Shown here piece by piece: positions 36,574-46,139 of a stretch of DNA of 64,000 bases. The notes under the pieces are model-generated. The model was given only the letters and a program-made list of their open reading frames with translations. It had not been told where the DNA came from and made no database searches. The translations under genes and the position numbers were made by a program. The stretch comes from Thalassocella blandensis (GTDB lineage Bacteria; Pseudomonadota; Gammaproteobacteria; Pseudomonadales; Cellvibrionaceae), in assembly GCA_902141825.1 (NCBI GenBank), contig CABFPG010000002.1:372001-436000 (forward strand). The letters are read 5' to 3'. The number at the start of each line of letters is the position of its first letter. Position 1 is the stretch's first letter.

Positions 36574-37296
36574 CTAGGAAGGTGCGCCACCCTTTAACCA
36601 CATGCAGTTACCGCCAGAGGCTTTATCTATGCTCGCCAGTTTTTCCCGGTGGCGCTCCAATTCTGACTCACTTGCCCGAATAACAGTTAATGGCGGGCGA
36701 TTGGCATCCACGCGAATAATGGGCTCAACATAGTCGCCATCATCGCCGTCCGCACCTCCACCCAGGGCCAGCTTGCTCTGACCGCCGGTCATCAAAAGAT
36801 AGACGTCGGCCAGAATCTCGGCATCCAATAATGCGCCATGAAGATCACGTTGCGAATTATCCACGTCGTATCGCTTACACAGCGCATCCAGATTGTTTTT
36901 TTGCCCCGGATGTTTTTTACGAGCAAGCACCAGACTGTCTATAACCTTACAGCGATCATTAATCCGCGCCAGCTCGGGGTTGAACATTTTCAATTCGTGA
37001 TCAAGAAAGCCAACATCAAAAGGTGCGTTATGGATAATCAGGTCGGCATCACCGATAAAATCCAGAAAATCATGCACAATTTCTTCAAATGTGGGCTTAT
37101 CTTCCAGAAACTCATTGGTAATGCCATGCACCTCCATTGCCCCCTCATCAATTTCACGATTGGGTTTAATGTACTGGTGGTAGTGCTTTCCGGTAAGTCT
37201 CCGGTTCACCAGCTCAACACAGCCAATTTCAATAATTTTGTGCCCCAAACTAGGCTCCAGGCCCGTGGTTTCAGTATCCAGCACGATCTGACGCAT
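36574..37296 (-). CDS. dnaQ: DNA polymerase III epsilon subunit, proofreading exonuclease
   Basis: The 3'-5' proofreading exonuclease of the replicative polymerase. 240 aa. DEDDh motifs: ExoI LDTETTGLEP (Asp7/Glu9), ExoII HNAPFDVGFLDHE (Asp near residue 99), ExoIII HGALLDAEILADVY (His and Asp near 155-160). The C-terminal third, after a Gly/Asp-rich linker (GGGADGDDGD), holds the part that binds the alpha subunit and ends MWLKGGAPS. ATG at 37296. In E. coli and Pseudomonas dnaQ and rnhA are adjacent; here they are on the same strand with 245 bp of repeat-rich DNA between them. Confidence 0.96.
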   Translation of the reverse strand: MRQIVLDTETTGLEPSLGHKIIEIGCVELVNRRLTGKHYHQYIKPNREIDEGAMEVHGITNEFLEDKPTFEEIVHDFLDFIGDADLIIHNAPFDVGFLDHELKMFNPELARINDRCKVIDSLVLARKKHPGQKNNLDALCKRYDVDNSQRDLHGALLDAEILADVYLLMTGGQSKLALGGGADGDDGDYVEPIIRVDANRPPLTVIRASESELERHREKLASIDKASGGNCMWLKGGAPS

Positions 37297-37310
37297 TTAC
37301 TGCTCCAAAC

Positions 37311-37346
37311 TCTATCTAATGGTCTATCTATAGTTCTATCTTAATG
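37311..37346. repeat. Tandem repeat, 3 x 12 bp
   Basis: TCTATCTAATGG, TCTATCTATAGT, TCTATCTTAATG in succession, directly upstream of dnaQ. It lies where the dnaQ promoter or leader would be. Confidence 0.8.
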
Positions 37347-37433
37347 CCTGGCTTAAAGGCGATTCTAATGTTTATTCACTCGGTGATTATTGATCTGCCT
37401 GAAGGCTTGTTTAAGGGCTATGCATGAGCCAAG

Positions 37434-37493
37434 TAAGATCTAATATAAGATCTAATATAAGACCGAATATAAGCCCCTATATAAAACCCAACA
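37434..37493. repeat. Tandem repeat, 5 x 12 bp
   Basis: TAAGATCTAATA twice without change, then TAAGACCGAATA, TAAGCCCCTATA and TAAAACCCAACA with growing divergence. It lies in the rnhA-dnaQ spacer. The gradient from exact to worn copies suggests stepwise expansion. Confidence 0.9.
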
Positions 37494-37540
37494 AAAACCC
37501 AATGTAAAAACCTATCTAATCACCTGGCTTTCGAATCAAA

Positions 37541-37972
37541 TTACAGCTCATCAATTCCCTGATTGGCTAATTGATCCGCAATTTCATTTTCCCGATGGCC
37601 AGAATGCCCCTTCACCCAGCGCCAATCAACGGTGTGCTTTGCACACTGATCATCCAGCGCCTGCCAAAGATCCGCGTTCTTAACCGGCTTTTTGGCAGAA
37701 GTTTTCCACCCATTTTTCTTCCACCCTGCCATCCACTCGGTAATTCCCTTTCTTACATATTGAGAATCTGTGGTTAAGACCACATTGCAGGTTTCCGTTA
37801 ATGCTTCCAGCGCCTTAATTGCCGCCGTCAACTCCATTCGATTATTGGTGGTATTGGCTTCTCCACCGTGTAATGCTTTCTCCTTGCCGGCATAGCGCAG
37901 CAAAGCCCCCCAACCGCCTGGTCCCGGGTTTCCCCTACAGGCACCATCGGTGAATATCTCTATATTTTTCAT
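37541..37972 (-). CDS. rnhA: Ribonuclease HI
   Basis: Removes RNA from RNA-DNA hybrids (R-loops, primers). 143 aa, close to E. coli RNase HI (155). Catalytic residues are visible: Asp in [16 protein letters not shown], Glu in NRMELTAAI, Asp in [12 protein letters not shown], and the late Asp in [10 protein letters not shown], with His in GHSGHRENE. The basic protrusion ([16 protein letters not shown]) that binds hybrids is present. ATG at 37972. It is 65 bp downstream of the methyltransferase gene on the same strand. Confidence 0.97.
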   Translation of the reverse strand: MKNIEIFTDGACRGNPGPGGWGALLRYAGKEKALHGGEANTTNNRMELTAAIKALEALTETCNVVLTTDSQYVRKGITEWMAGWKKNGWKTSAKKPVKNADLWQALDDQCAKHTVDWRWVKGHSGHRENEIADQLANQGIDEL

Positions 37973-38037
37973 TAAGTTACAGCGACTATTTAATCTAGAT
38001 TAAAGTGAATTATGATGTATTAATTACGGTATATTGA

Positions 38038-38916
38038 TCAGTTTTGACGTTCGAGCCGAGCGTTTAAACGCGCCACTTTTCGCGGAAAAGGTACAACCCT
38101 GCCCGGCTTTCGCGGCGTGCGCTGGCGCATGGCTTGTTTGCGGATCGGAATACCGCCGAGCAACCCTGACTTCGCCCACTTCGGTCGTAAGGGCGTCATA
38201 CCGACCTTATCTTTCCGCGCCACCATGATAAACGACATTCCCGGAATTACATTATTTTTCGCCCAACGTTCGATAAATTTGCTGGACTTGAGGTAGCGAT
38301 AGTTATTGATGGGTAAATTATGAAAGATCTGACGCACATTCAAACAGGAAAAATCTAAAAATTCGAGCCAGTCATTAATACGCCCGGCCCGCAGCACGCG
38401 ACGATTATATATACCACCCATGCCGAGCAAGGCTCCCATTGGTTGCCACATTCCTGCCAGGCCAAAGGGATTAAAGGCCACGATAATGACATAACCGCGT
38501 GCAATCGTCACACGAGCCGCTTCTTTTAAAATTTGATGCGGATTGGGCGAGAACTCCAACACATGATGAAGAATGGTGACATCCACGCTTTCATCGTCCA
38601 GGGGGAGCTGGTCGTAATGTGCAATCCCTTGGGGCTGCTCTCCCGGTTCCCGGTTTTCTCGCGGAAATGGCGCCAGACGAAAACAGTGGTTAATACGGCT
38701 GGCGCGATAAAGGTTTGCGCTGTGCACGCCACTCAACTGCATTAGATGGTAGCCAAACAAATAGCGTAATTCGTCTGATAAAGCGCGGCGCTCATTTTTT
38801 AGCAACCGACGCCCAAGGGGCGTTTCAAACCAGGTGGAAATGGAGTCGTACGAGGCTTCTATAGATTTTATCTGGAATCGATTTTTTATTTTTTGCACAA
38901 TCTGCACATTAACCAC
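38038..38916 (-). CDS. Class I SAM-dependent methyltransferase
   Basis: 292 aa, methyltransferase type 11-like domain in the first 220 residues, with LPLDDESVDVTILHHVLEFSPNPHQILKEA as the post-II/motif III region. The typical glycine-rich motif I is weak (LFGYHLMQLSGVHSANLY). A basic, disordered tail of about 70 residues (Arg/Lys/Pro-rich) may bind nucleic acid or membrane. Homologues sit between gloB and rnhA in many gammaproteobacteria (E. coli YafS position), but the substrate is unknown. The start is a GTG at 38916; GAAAG lies upstream. It is divergent from gloB. Confidence 0.88.
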   Translation of the reverse strand: MVNVQIVQKIKNRFQIKSIEASYDSISTWFETPLGRRLLKNERRALSDELRYLFGYHLMQLSGVHSANLYRASRINHCFRLAPFPRENREPGEQPQGIAHYDQLPLDDESVDVTILHHVLEFSPNPHQILKEAARVTIARGYVIIVAFNPFGLAGMWQPMGALLGMGGIYNRRVLRAGRINDWLEFLDFSCLNVRQIFHNLPINNYRYLKSSKFIERWAKNNVIPGMSFIMVARKDKVGMTPLRPKWAKSGLLGGIPIRKQAMRQRTPRKPGRVVPFPRKVARLNARLERQN

Positions 38917-39202
38917 GCAATCTTTCGAAAGTTTGAATCGCCATTGTCATAGAGTAAAAAATTCCTTATAAAAGCACGATGTTTACTCAATGTGTATCGA
39001 TGCTTAAAGGTGTACCGCACAGGATACACCATTATAAACCACCATGGAGCCTCATCATCGGCCTGATAATTGAGCCAGTACTCTGCACCAGATTATTGGA
39101 ACAGATTATGGAAAGAATAAAGACGCTCCATAAAAACCACTCCACGGGGAACATCCCTAGTGAGCACATGTCCTAGCAGAAACTTTTAAATAGCCATAAA
39201 TT

Positions 39203-40006
39203 ATGTACAAAGTTCATCCAATTCCTGCTCTGGAAAGCAACTATATCTGGACCATCGAACACGAGCCCAGCGGGGACCTGTTGGTAATTGATCCAGGTGA
39301 ATCTGATCCGGTACTCGCGTACATTCGCGAACACCAGTTAAATCTTAATGCTCTGTTGATTACCCATTCACACTGGGACCATGTCACAGGTATTGAGCCC
39401 ATCATGGAATACTACGAACATGAGACTTCGGCAATTAAGCCACTTTCGGTATATGGCCCCGATGTCATCCCACAGGTTAACCAACCCTTAACCGAGGGCG
39501 ACGAATATCATTTCCACAGTTTATGTTTCACCACTTGGCATACCCCGGGGCACCTTCCCGAACATTTAAGCTACCTTACGAAAATAGCCGGTGATCCTGC
39601 CTTGTTTTGTGGTGACACACTGTTTTCCGCGGGCTGTGGTCGTATGTTTTCTGGCACACCCACTCAATTTCAACATTCGTTGCAACGGTTTGCCGAGCTG
39701 CCAGCAGATACAAAAGTATATTGCACCCACGAATACACTGAAGCCAATCTCAAGTTCGCGCTTGCCGTCGATCCGGAAAATGCTTTTATGCGAGAGTATC
39801 TACACGAAGTACAAGCAGTAAGAGCCCAAGGCAGCCCGAGCCTGCCAAGCTTTATTGGCATCGAAAAGAAAATTAATCCCTTCCTTCGCACGTCCGATGC
39901 CAGCATTATTGCCGCGGCCAGACAACGTGATGCACAAATAGCTGCCGACAAACCAGAGGAGGTATTTCGCGTATTGCGCGCCTGGAAAGACCAGTTTAAA
40001 GGCTGA
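39203..40006 (+). CDS. gloB: Hydroxyacylglutathione hydrolase (glyoxalase II)
   Basis: Second enzyme of methylglyoxal detoxification: hydrolyses S-lactoylglutathione to lactate and glutathione. 267 aa metallo-beta-lactamase fold. The binuclear metal site is clear: THSHWDHVTG (residues ~53-62), HTPGHLPEH near 112, GDTLFSAGCGRMF near 135, and CTHEYTEANL with a ligand His near 175. The C-terminal helical domain carries the glutathione-binding region (RTSDASIIAAARQRD). The ATG at 39203 gives the family start MYKVHPIPALESNYIW, though its ribosome site is weak. It precedes mltD as in Pseudomonas and E. coli. Confidence 0.96.
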   Translation: MYKVHPIPALESNYIWTIEHEPSGDLLVIDPGESDPVLAYIREHQLNLNALLITHSHWDHVTGIEPIMEYYEHETSAIKPLSVYGPDVIPQVNQPLTEGDEYHFHSLCFTTWHTPGHLPEHLSYLTKIAGDPALFCGDTLFSAGCGRMFSGTPTQFQHSLQRFAELPADTKVYCTHEYTEANLKFALAVDPENAFMREYLHEVQAVRAQGSPSLPSFIGIEKKINPFLRTSDASIIAAARQRDAQIAADKPEEVFRVLRAWKDQFKG

Positions 40007-40043
40007 AGATATGCGAATAACATCCACGGGCCACAAATGCCTT

Positions 40044-40082
40044 CGTCTTATTGCCGCCCTGTACTAGGACGGCAATAAGACG
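40044..40082. repeat. Perfect 13-bp inverted repeat after gloB
   Basis: CGTCTTATTGCCG (40044-40056) and CGGCAATAAGACG (40070-40082) are perfectly complementary with a 13-nt spacer. It may end gloB transcription, but there is no T tract; it could equally be a REP-like element. Confidence 0.85.
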
Positions 40083-40101
40083 ACATGAAAAAACCCGGCA
40101 A

Positions 40102-40146
40102 ATTGCTAAGCTCAAGATTGCTAAGCTCAAGATTGCTAAGCTCAAG
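40102..40146. repeat. Tandem repeat, 3 x 15 bp
   Basis: ATTGCTAAGCTCAAG occurs three times in succession without a mismatch, between gloB and mltD. Confidence 0.95.
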
Positions 40147-40253
40147 ATAGTGCCTTAGCGAAAAATCCTTTTACAAAAAGCGACTACAAGTTGAATTTAA
40201 TCTGCGGCATAGTTGATTTTGCGCAGCGAAGCGATAGACTTGGACGCTTTGAA

Positions 40254-41927
40254 ATGCCAACCGGAATCCAGAGCATTAGACTTTACATGATATTTAAAGC
40301 CTTCACTGACACTCGAACTTTTCAATTACCTCGATCAGCCACCCTAATTCTTACCCTATTACCCGTCTTGCATCTTGCCGGCTGCGGTCTGCAAAATCTA
40401 AAGCTGGGCGCTGATAATCCACCCGAACCCGCTGTGATCAGCCAGGGGGAATTTGAAATATTCGACGAGAACTGCAGCGTCAGTGATGAGGAGTTCGAAC
40501 AGATTTCGGACATTGCAGCGCTGGATTTATGGGATAGAATCCGCGCAGGATACCAACTCCCCCAAACAGACCACGCGCGCATACTGCAGGAAATCTCCTG
40601 GTACAGTCGACACCCAAACTATATGAGCCGCGTGACTGAGCGCGGTCAACGCTACCTCTACTACGTGGTGGAAGAGCTGGAAAAACGTAACATGCCAATG
40701 GAGCTGGCCCTGCTTCCAATCGTAGAAAGTGCTTTTGATCCATTTGCTTATTCGCATGGCCGGGCTTCCGGTATGTGGCAAATTATTCCCGGCACGGGAA
40801 AGATGCTGGGCCTGAAACAAAACTGGTGGTATGACGGTCGTCGCGATATTGTCGCCTCCACTGGGGCTGCGCTGGATTATCTTGAGCAATTACATAAACG
40901 CTTCGACGGCGACTGGCTACAGGCCATCGCCGCCTATAACAGTGGCGGCGGTAATGTCTCTCGAGCTATCAAAAAGAATAAACGCAAAGGTAAACCCACC
41001 GATTTTTTCAGCTTAGATCTCCCAAGAGAAACCAAAGCATATGTGCCTAGACTTATCGCTTTGGCTATTCTGGTTCAGTACCCGGAAGATTACGGTCTTT
41101 CGCTCTTTTCAATTCCGAATGACCCCTATTTTGAGACGGTAGAAATCAACAGCCAGATCGATCTGGCACAAGCGGCTGATATGGCCGAAATTGACATGGA
41201 CGAACTCTACCACCTGAATCCCGGATTCAATCGTTGGGCCACAGACCCCAAGGGACCTCATCGCCTGCTGGTTCCGCTGGGCCAGGGACCACTCATGTCA
41301 GAAAAGCTTGCCGCGATTGCGCCGGAAGACCGAGTCACCTGGGACCGCTACACGATTAAGAACGGAGACACGTTGTCCTCAATAGCGGCTAAATACAACG
41401 TTTCCGTCGCATCACTGAAAAGCATTAACGATCTTCGTGGCAGCAATATTCGCGCGGGTAAAAAACTCATGGTGCCTATTGCAACCAAGGATGATAGCCA
41501 TTACAGCTTTAGCAGCAGCCAACGACTAGCCAAAAAGCAAGCGGCTTACGACAAGAAAGAAAACGGTCAAGCCATCGATTATGTTGTGCAATCGGGCGAC
41601 AGCTTCTGGTCTATCAGTAGAAAGTACGATGTAAGCGTTCGAAAATTAGCCAAGTGGAACAACCTTGCGCCGCGAGACCCGATTAAGCCTGGCCAGACAC
41701 TGAAAATCTGGACCGACCTTCCCACCATCAAAAACTTCAGTGCAGGCAGCGTAGTGCGCAAGGTGTCCTACCGCGTTCGCTCAGGTGATTCTCTCAGTCG
41801 AATCGCGAGTAAGTTCTCGTTAAACGTTAACGATATCGTCAAATGGAACCAGTTACAGAACAGTAAATACCTGCAACCCGGTCAATCATTAACACTATTT
41901 GTGGATGTGACTAAAACCGGTAGCTAA
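40254..41927 (+). CDS. mltD: Membrane-bound lytic murein transglycosylase D
   Basis: Lipoprotein that cleaves peptidoglycan glycan strands with 1,6-anhydro ends. About 557 aa. A lipobox (LHLAGC) follows the signal. The SLT domain has the catalytic Glu in LPIVESAFDPFAYS, then SGMWQIIPGTGK and IAAYNSGGGNV. Three C-terminal LysM domains bind peptidoglycan (YTIKNGDTLSSIA, YVVQSGDSFWSIS, YRVRSGDSLSRIA). The start is uncertain: ATG 40254 has GGA nine bases upstream, ATG 40287 would give a shorter signal, and the frame is open back to a TTG at 40191. It lies downstream of gloB, separated by repeats. Confidence 0.94.
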   Translation: MPTGIQSIRLYMIFKAFTDTRTFQLPRSATLILTLLPVLHLAGCGLQNLKLGADNPPEPAVISQGEFEIFDENCSVSDEEFEQISDIAALDLWDRIRAGYQLPQTDHARILQEISWYSRHPNYMSRVTERGQRYLYYVVEELEKRNMPMELALLPIVESAFDPFAYSHGRASGMWQIIPGTGKMLGLKQNWWYDGRRDIVASTGAALDYLEQLHKRFDGDWLQAIAAYNSGGGNVSRAIKKNKRKGKPTDFFSLDLPRETKAYVPRLIALAILVQYPEDYGLSLFSIPNDPYFETVEINSQIDLAQAADMAEIDMDELYHLNPGFNRWATDPKGPHRLLVPLGQGPLMSEKLAAIAPEDRVTWDRYTIKNGDTLSSIAAKYNVSVASLKSINDLRGSNIRAGKKLMVPIATKDDSHYSFSSSQRLAKKQAAYDKKENGQAIDYVVQSGDSFWSISRKYDVSVRKLAKWNNLAPRDPIKPGQTLKIWTDLPTIKNFSAGSVVRKVSYRVRSGDSLSRIASKFSLNVNDIVKWNQLQNSKYLQPGQSLTLFVDVTKTGS

Positions 41928-41949
41928 TGCAATTGGCGAGATGTGCTGC

Positions 41950-43401
41950 TCAATAAAAGCTCTTTCCGCGTCGTTCCTGGGTACGACGCGAAAGCAGATT
42001 CAAACTTATTTGCGCCTGAGTGGCAAAATGTTTGAAGCTATCAAACTGCGTATCGCTTAACTTCCCCCCCAAATTCCAACGATCTGCGTAAAATATCGCA
42101 ACTTTGCGGCCATCTATATCAATTGCGTGGGTAAAACATGGAAACTTGCCCACCACGGTAATAACATCGGACGGATACATATGCTTGTTTTTATCCGCGT
42201 AGTCCTGTGTATACCAACGCGCGCCCCCTTTTTCCAGCGTTTCAACGAAAATGTTGTCTGAATACGGCCCCACATCGAACGCGTAGCCTGAACGCCAATG
42301 CTCGGTACCCTCACCTAAAACGTATTTAGCGACCAGCTTGTGTCCCTTAACAAAGGCAATGCACACTCGCTCCAGCCCGATCCCTCGATGCATCCCTTCC
42401 AACACCATTTGGAACATGGTATTGACGTCAATCCCTTCATTAGTCGCCGAGCTGAGATCTCGCAGTATGCTTAACTGCAAGGCAGAATCCCCTTTCAGTG
42501 CACGGCTGGCTTTTTCCGGCTTATCATTAATATAGTCTTCGAGACTGTTGGGAATTAAAGGACAGGCTTCTGGCACACCGTAACTCAACGCAACTTCCGC
42601 CGCTTGATCCCCGCCTTCCTTTACGCGCTTCAAGGCATCTTCCATCGACATGCCGGTATATTCTGCCACTTCCTGCAACACTTTCTTTAGCTGACGACTT
42701 TCCCATCCATAGAGCGCCGCACGACTCAGGCGTTCTCCTGTTACCACGGCTTTCACTTTCTCTGACGCGTCGCTGCGCGGGTACAGAGCTTGCTCCAGAG
42801 TGTCGCCAAGCTTCCACTCCTTCGCTAATTCACGAGTGATCGCTTTGAAGCTGGTGCCAAGAATTTTTTCCATTGCATCACGCCGCACCTTGGGGGACTC
42901 ACTCACCAAATCCTGGTTGTTTTCGTCAATATCTTCTAAGGACCAGAACGCCATTTCCCCCAGGTTGAACAACAGCGCACCTATAAACACTTCTTCTGAG
43001 CTTTCGTGATCCATTTTTTCCAATAAATTTCGCGCCTGCACGGCGCCATGAAACCCTTGCGCAATCAATTCCAACACGCGCGCTTTAGGCTTATCTTTTA
43101 ACAAAGACTCCATCACCAGCGACGAAATGCAGATTGCGCGTACGCCTTTTAACCCGATATGCACAATAGCGCGACTGACAGTGTTGATTTTGGCGTTGGT
43201 ATAGTTGTATTGAACGCTATTGGCAACTTTCAATACGTGAGAGGTTAAATTGGGGTCTCGTAAAATCACTTCAGCGAGTTGATTGACATCAGAGTCCTCA
43301 CTGCCGGTAATTTTGTTCAGCTCTCCCACCACGCTTCCAAGCACGGGGAGACTGTTGGATTTCAGTTTGTCGACCCAACTTTTAAGACCGTGTGATGCCA
43401 T
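41950..43401 (-). CDS. HDOD-domain signalling protein
   Basis: About 483 aa. The first ~220 residues form an HDOD domain, a catalytically inactive HD-like fold that links to chemotaxis, c-di-GMP or motility control in other proteobacteria (SLPVLGSVVGELN, ILRDPNLTSHVLKVANS, AIVHIGLKGVRAICISSLV, GALLFNLGEMAFW). The C-terminal ~170 residues look like a GAF-type sensory domain (FQMVLEGMHRGIGLERVCIAFV ... VAIFYADRW). I start it at ATG 43401 with AGAGG five bases upstream; a GTG five codons earlier is possible. It converges on mltD, with 22 bp between the stop codons. Confidence 0.88.
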   Translation of the reverse strand: MASHGLKSWVDKLKSNSLPVLGSVVGELNKITGSEDSDVNQLAEVILRDPNLTSHVLKVANSVQYNYTNAKINTVSRAIVHIGLKGVRAICISSLVMESLLKDKPKARVLELIAQGFHGAVQARNLLEKMDHESSEEVFIGALLFNLGEMAFWSLEDIDENNQDLVSESPKVRRDAMEKILGTSFKAITRELAKEWKLGDTLEQALYPRSDASEKVKAVVTGERLSRAALYGWESRQLKKVLQEVAEYTGMSMEDALKRVKEGGDQAAEVALSYGVPEACPLIPNSLEDYINDKPEKASRALKGDSALQLSILRDLSSATNEGIDVNTMFQMVLEGMHRGIGLERVCIAFVKGHKLVAKYVLGEGTEHWRSGYAFDVGPYSDNIFVETLEKGGARWYTQDYADKNKHMYPSDVITVVGKFPCFTHAIDIDGRKVAIFYADRWNLGGKLSDTQFDSFKHFATQAQISLNLLSRRTQERRGKSFY

Positions 43402-43416
43402 ATTTTCCTCTTCCAC

Positions 43417-43953
43417 CTCTGCTCATTATAAAAGTGTAGACGACACCTTAAAAAACATTCCAAATTTGTGGTGTTGATTCCCTCTCCCAATTTAATGCCT
43501 CACATTCCACTGGACTGAAAACTCAAGCGGGTTAGAGAGCTTACGAAATGAGCAGGAACTATGCGAGGCTATGCGGGACGGAGCTTTTTGCTGATGGAAT
43601 ACACTTTTGACAATAGGTGTAGAGTCTTGCGCTATGCTCCCTGCTGGGAAAAACTGTTACTGAAAATGCCATTTGATTCGTTTAATGAAGAGCGTGTTAT
43701 CAGCTGGTCAAAACACAAACAAGTGTTTTGTTGACCCCAGTTTATTGGCCTCTATTCATTGGGCCCAGAAAGAGTCAGCGCACCTAAACAACTAATTGAG
43801 CGGGAAAGCAGTAAGCGAATGTCTGAGCAATCCACCATAATTAAGCCAATGCGAACCGACTCAGCATACCACTCCCCATTCCTCTGTTTGTCTCACCTCC
43901 CTGACATGTTAAAGTCTTTTCGCCCAACACCATAAAACGCTCAGGATATAATA
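43417..43953. other. Divergent spacer before the peptidase gene
   Basis: About 540 bp, no gene. A bulged hairpin GGTCAA-AACAC / GTGTT-TTG-TTGACC occupies 43697-43736. The promoter of the peptidase-opp group is expected near its right end. Confidence 0.5.
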
Positions 43954-46113
43954 ATGATTGAATATGGCTCTAACCCGGCGAGGGTTCTGTTTCGAATATG
44001 CCATCAATGTCGAAGCACCGCGTCTCGTATTATCGCCGTTAAAGCCTTCCCCCTTATTTCTCCACCAAATTTTTCGCGTCCGCGACTGCTTCCTGCATGC
44101 CTGACTGCAGTCGCGCTGCTAATATTGACTGCCTGCTCATCGGCACCTAACCGGGATACGATTCCCGGCAGTAATTTGAACATCAACTGGTTAAACTACG
44201 ACGACCCACAAGCCACTACTTACGCCCAGCAATGTCGCATTGATTTTACCCAGGCCAATCGAAGCTTCTTAAGCTTAACCAGCAAAAAGTCCCTGGCAAC
44301 CGATAAACTTCTCAACGAACTGAACAACCTGCATATCGCGCTGGACAAATCACTTAATCGAGCGAGCCTGTACCGTAATGTGCATCCGAATAAAACCTTG
44401 CGTAGTGCAGCCAATGAATGCTTTAAAAACTTTTGGGCGCTCAATTCTGAGATTGGGACATCCCGCCCTCTTTACAAACTCCTGACCCAGGTTGACACGT
44501 CACCACTTGAAGACATTGATAAGAAATTTGTCGAAGACCTTAAACAACGCTTTGAAAGAGCCGGCGTAGCGTTAAGTGAAGATAAACGAAAGCAATTGAA
44601 AAAGCTGGATCGTGAAATCAGTATACTGGGCAGTGATTTCAGCCAGAACATCCGGGAGGATGAAAGAAAGATAGTACTGGACTCCCCACTTTTACTGGAA
44701 GGTTTGCCACAAGACTTTATTGACGATCACGCCCCAAATGAAAAAGGGCAAATACTCATTTCAACCGATTACCCCGATTACCACCCCATCATGCAATATG
44801 CCAAGCATGATCGAGTGCGTTTTGAGCTCTACAAATTATTCCGAAAACGCGGCTACCCCGTCAACGCGGGTCTTCTCAAAGAGCTGCTTCAAAAGCGATA
44901 TGAATACGCCAACCTTCTCGGGTACGACAATTTTGCACAGTTTATTACCGCAGACCAAATGATCCAAACCCCCTCCCATGCGCAGGCTTTTATCGACCAG
45001 ATCAACGAAATCGCCAAACCAAAAGCCGAACAGGAATACCAGGCACTGCTGGTGACGCTTCAACAAACCGACCCCGAAGCAAGTAACGTCGGTGACTGGC
45101 AAAAGAGTTATCTGGAAGAACAGGTTAAACGGGAAAAATATCAGAGCGATGCGCAGGAAATTCGCCAGTATTTTCGCTACGACAAAGTCAAAAAAGGTAT
45201 CCTTTCGCTGACTGAGGACTTGTTTGATGTGCAGATTAAACCGTGGAAAACCCAGGTCTGGCATGACGCTGTGGAAGCGTATGAAATCTGGGAAAAACGC
45301 AAATTGATTGGCAGGTTTTATCTCGACATGCACCCGCGAGCAGGGAAATATAAGCATGCGGCACGATTTGGAGTTCAGGACGGTGTGACGGGGGTGCAAT
45401 TGCCTATAGCGGCACTGGTGTGCAATTTTCCAGGCGGTGAAAACAGCTCGGGATACATGGAACACAAACAGGTCGAAACTTTCCTACATGAATTTGGGCA
45501 TTTGTTGCACGGCATGTTTGGTGGACAACAGAAATGGCTGGCCATGTCCGGTATAAAAACCGAACGGGATTTTGTAGAAGCGCCCTCACAAATGCTGGAA
45601 GAGTGGGTCTGGGATTACAACACCCTGAAAACTTTTGCCACCAATGATGCCGGTGACACCATTCCTGAATCGCTGGTGAACAAAATGCAAAGCGCTCGCC
45701 ACTATGGCATGGGCCTGTATGTGCGCCACCAGATCTTTTATGCAGCAACATCATTGAACTTTTACAACCAAAACCCTCAAAACATTGATCTATTGGCCGC
45801 ACTTAAAGCACTACAAGGTACCTATTCACCATTTCATTATGTTGACGACACCTATTTTTACACCAGTTTCGGGCACCTCAACAGTTACTCAGCCCTCTAC
45901 TACACCTACATGTGGTCGCAAGTGATCGCTGCAGATTTGTTTAGCGAGTTTGAACGACTGGGTTTACGAAACCCGACCGTTGCACAACGTTATAAAGAGA
46001 CAATTCTCGAGCCGGGAGGAAGCCAGACAGCCGAAACACTGGTGGAAAACTTTCTAGGCCGTCCATTTAACTTCGATGCATTTGCCAAAAAGCTTGAAGT
46101 CCATACCCAATAA
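43954..46113 (+). CDS. M3-family oligopeptidase lipoprotein
   Basis: 719 aa zinc metallopeptidase of family M3 (thimet oligopeptidase/Dcp type), which cuts short peptides. The zinc site is HEFGH at residues 512-516, with Glu542 in FVEAPSQ as third ligand, and a substrate-side GHLNSYSALYYTYMW segment near 640-660. It differs from cytoplasmic relatives in having a long basic leader and a hydrophobic segment ending in a lipobox (LLILTACSS, Cys near 61), so it should be lipid-anchored outside the cytoplasm. AGGA lies about 10 nt before the ATG at 43954. oppA starts 26 bp after its stop, which suggests one operon for peptide breakdown and uptake. Confidence 0.92.
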   Translation: MIEYGSNPARVLFRICHQCRSTASRIIAVKAFPLISPPNFSRPRLLPACLTAVALLILTACSSAPNRDTIPGSNLNINWLNYDDPQATTYAQQCRIDFTQANRSFLSLTSKKSLATDKLLNELNNLHIALDKSLNRASLYRNVHPNKTLRSAANECFKNFWALNSEIGTSRPLYKLLTQVDTSPLEDIDKKFVEDLKQRFERAGVALSEDKRKQLKKLDREISILGSDFSQNIREDERKIVLDSPLLLEGLPQDFIDDHAPNEKGQILISTDYPDYHPIMQYAKHDRVRFELYKLFRKRGYPVNAGLLKELLQKRYEYANLLGYDNFAQFITADQMIQTPSHAQAFIDQINEIAKPKAEQEYQALLVTLQQTDPEASNVGDWQKSYLEEQVKREKYQSDAQEIRQYFRYDKVKKGILSLTEDLFDVQIKPWKTQVWHDAVEAYEIWEKRKLIGRFYLDMHPRAGKYKHAARFGVQDGVTGVQLPIAALVCNFPGGENSSGYMEHKQVETFLHEFGHLLHGMFGGQQKWLAMSGIKTERDFVEAPSQMLEEWVWDYNTLKTFATNDAGDTIPESLVNKMQSARHYGMGLYVRHQIFYAATSLNFYNQNPQNIDLLAALKALQGTYSPFHYVDDTYFYTSFGHLNSYSALYYTYMWSQVIAADLFSEFERLGLRNPTVAQRYKETILEPGGSQTAETLVENFLGRPFNFDAFAKKLEVHTQ

Positions 46114-46139
46114 ACTCACCTACAACCCTAAGTATTGAT

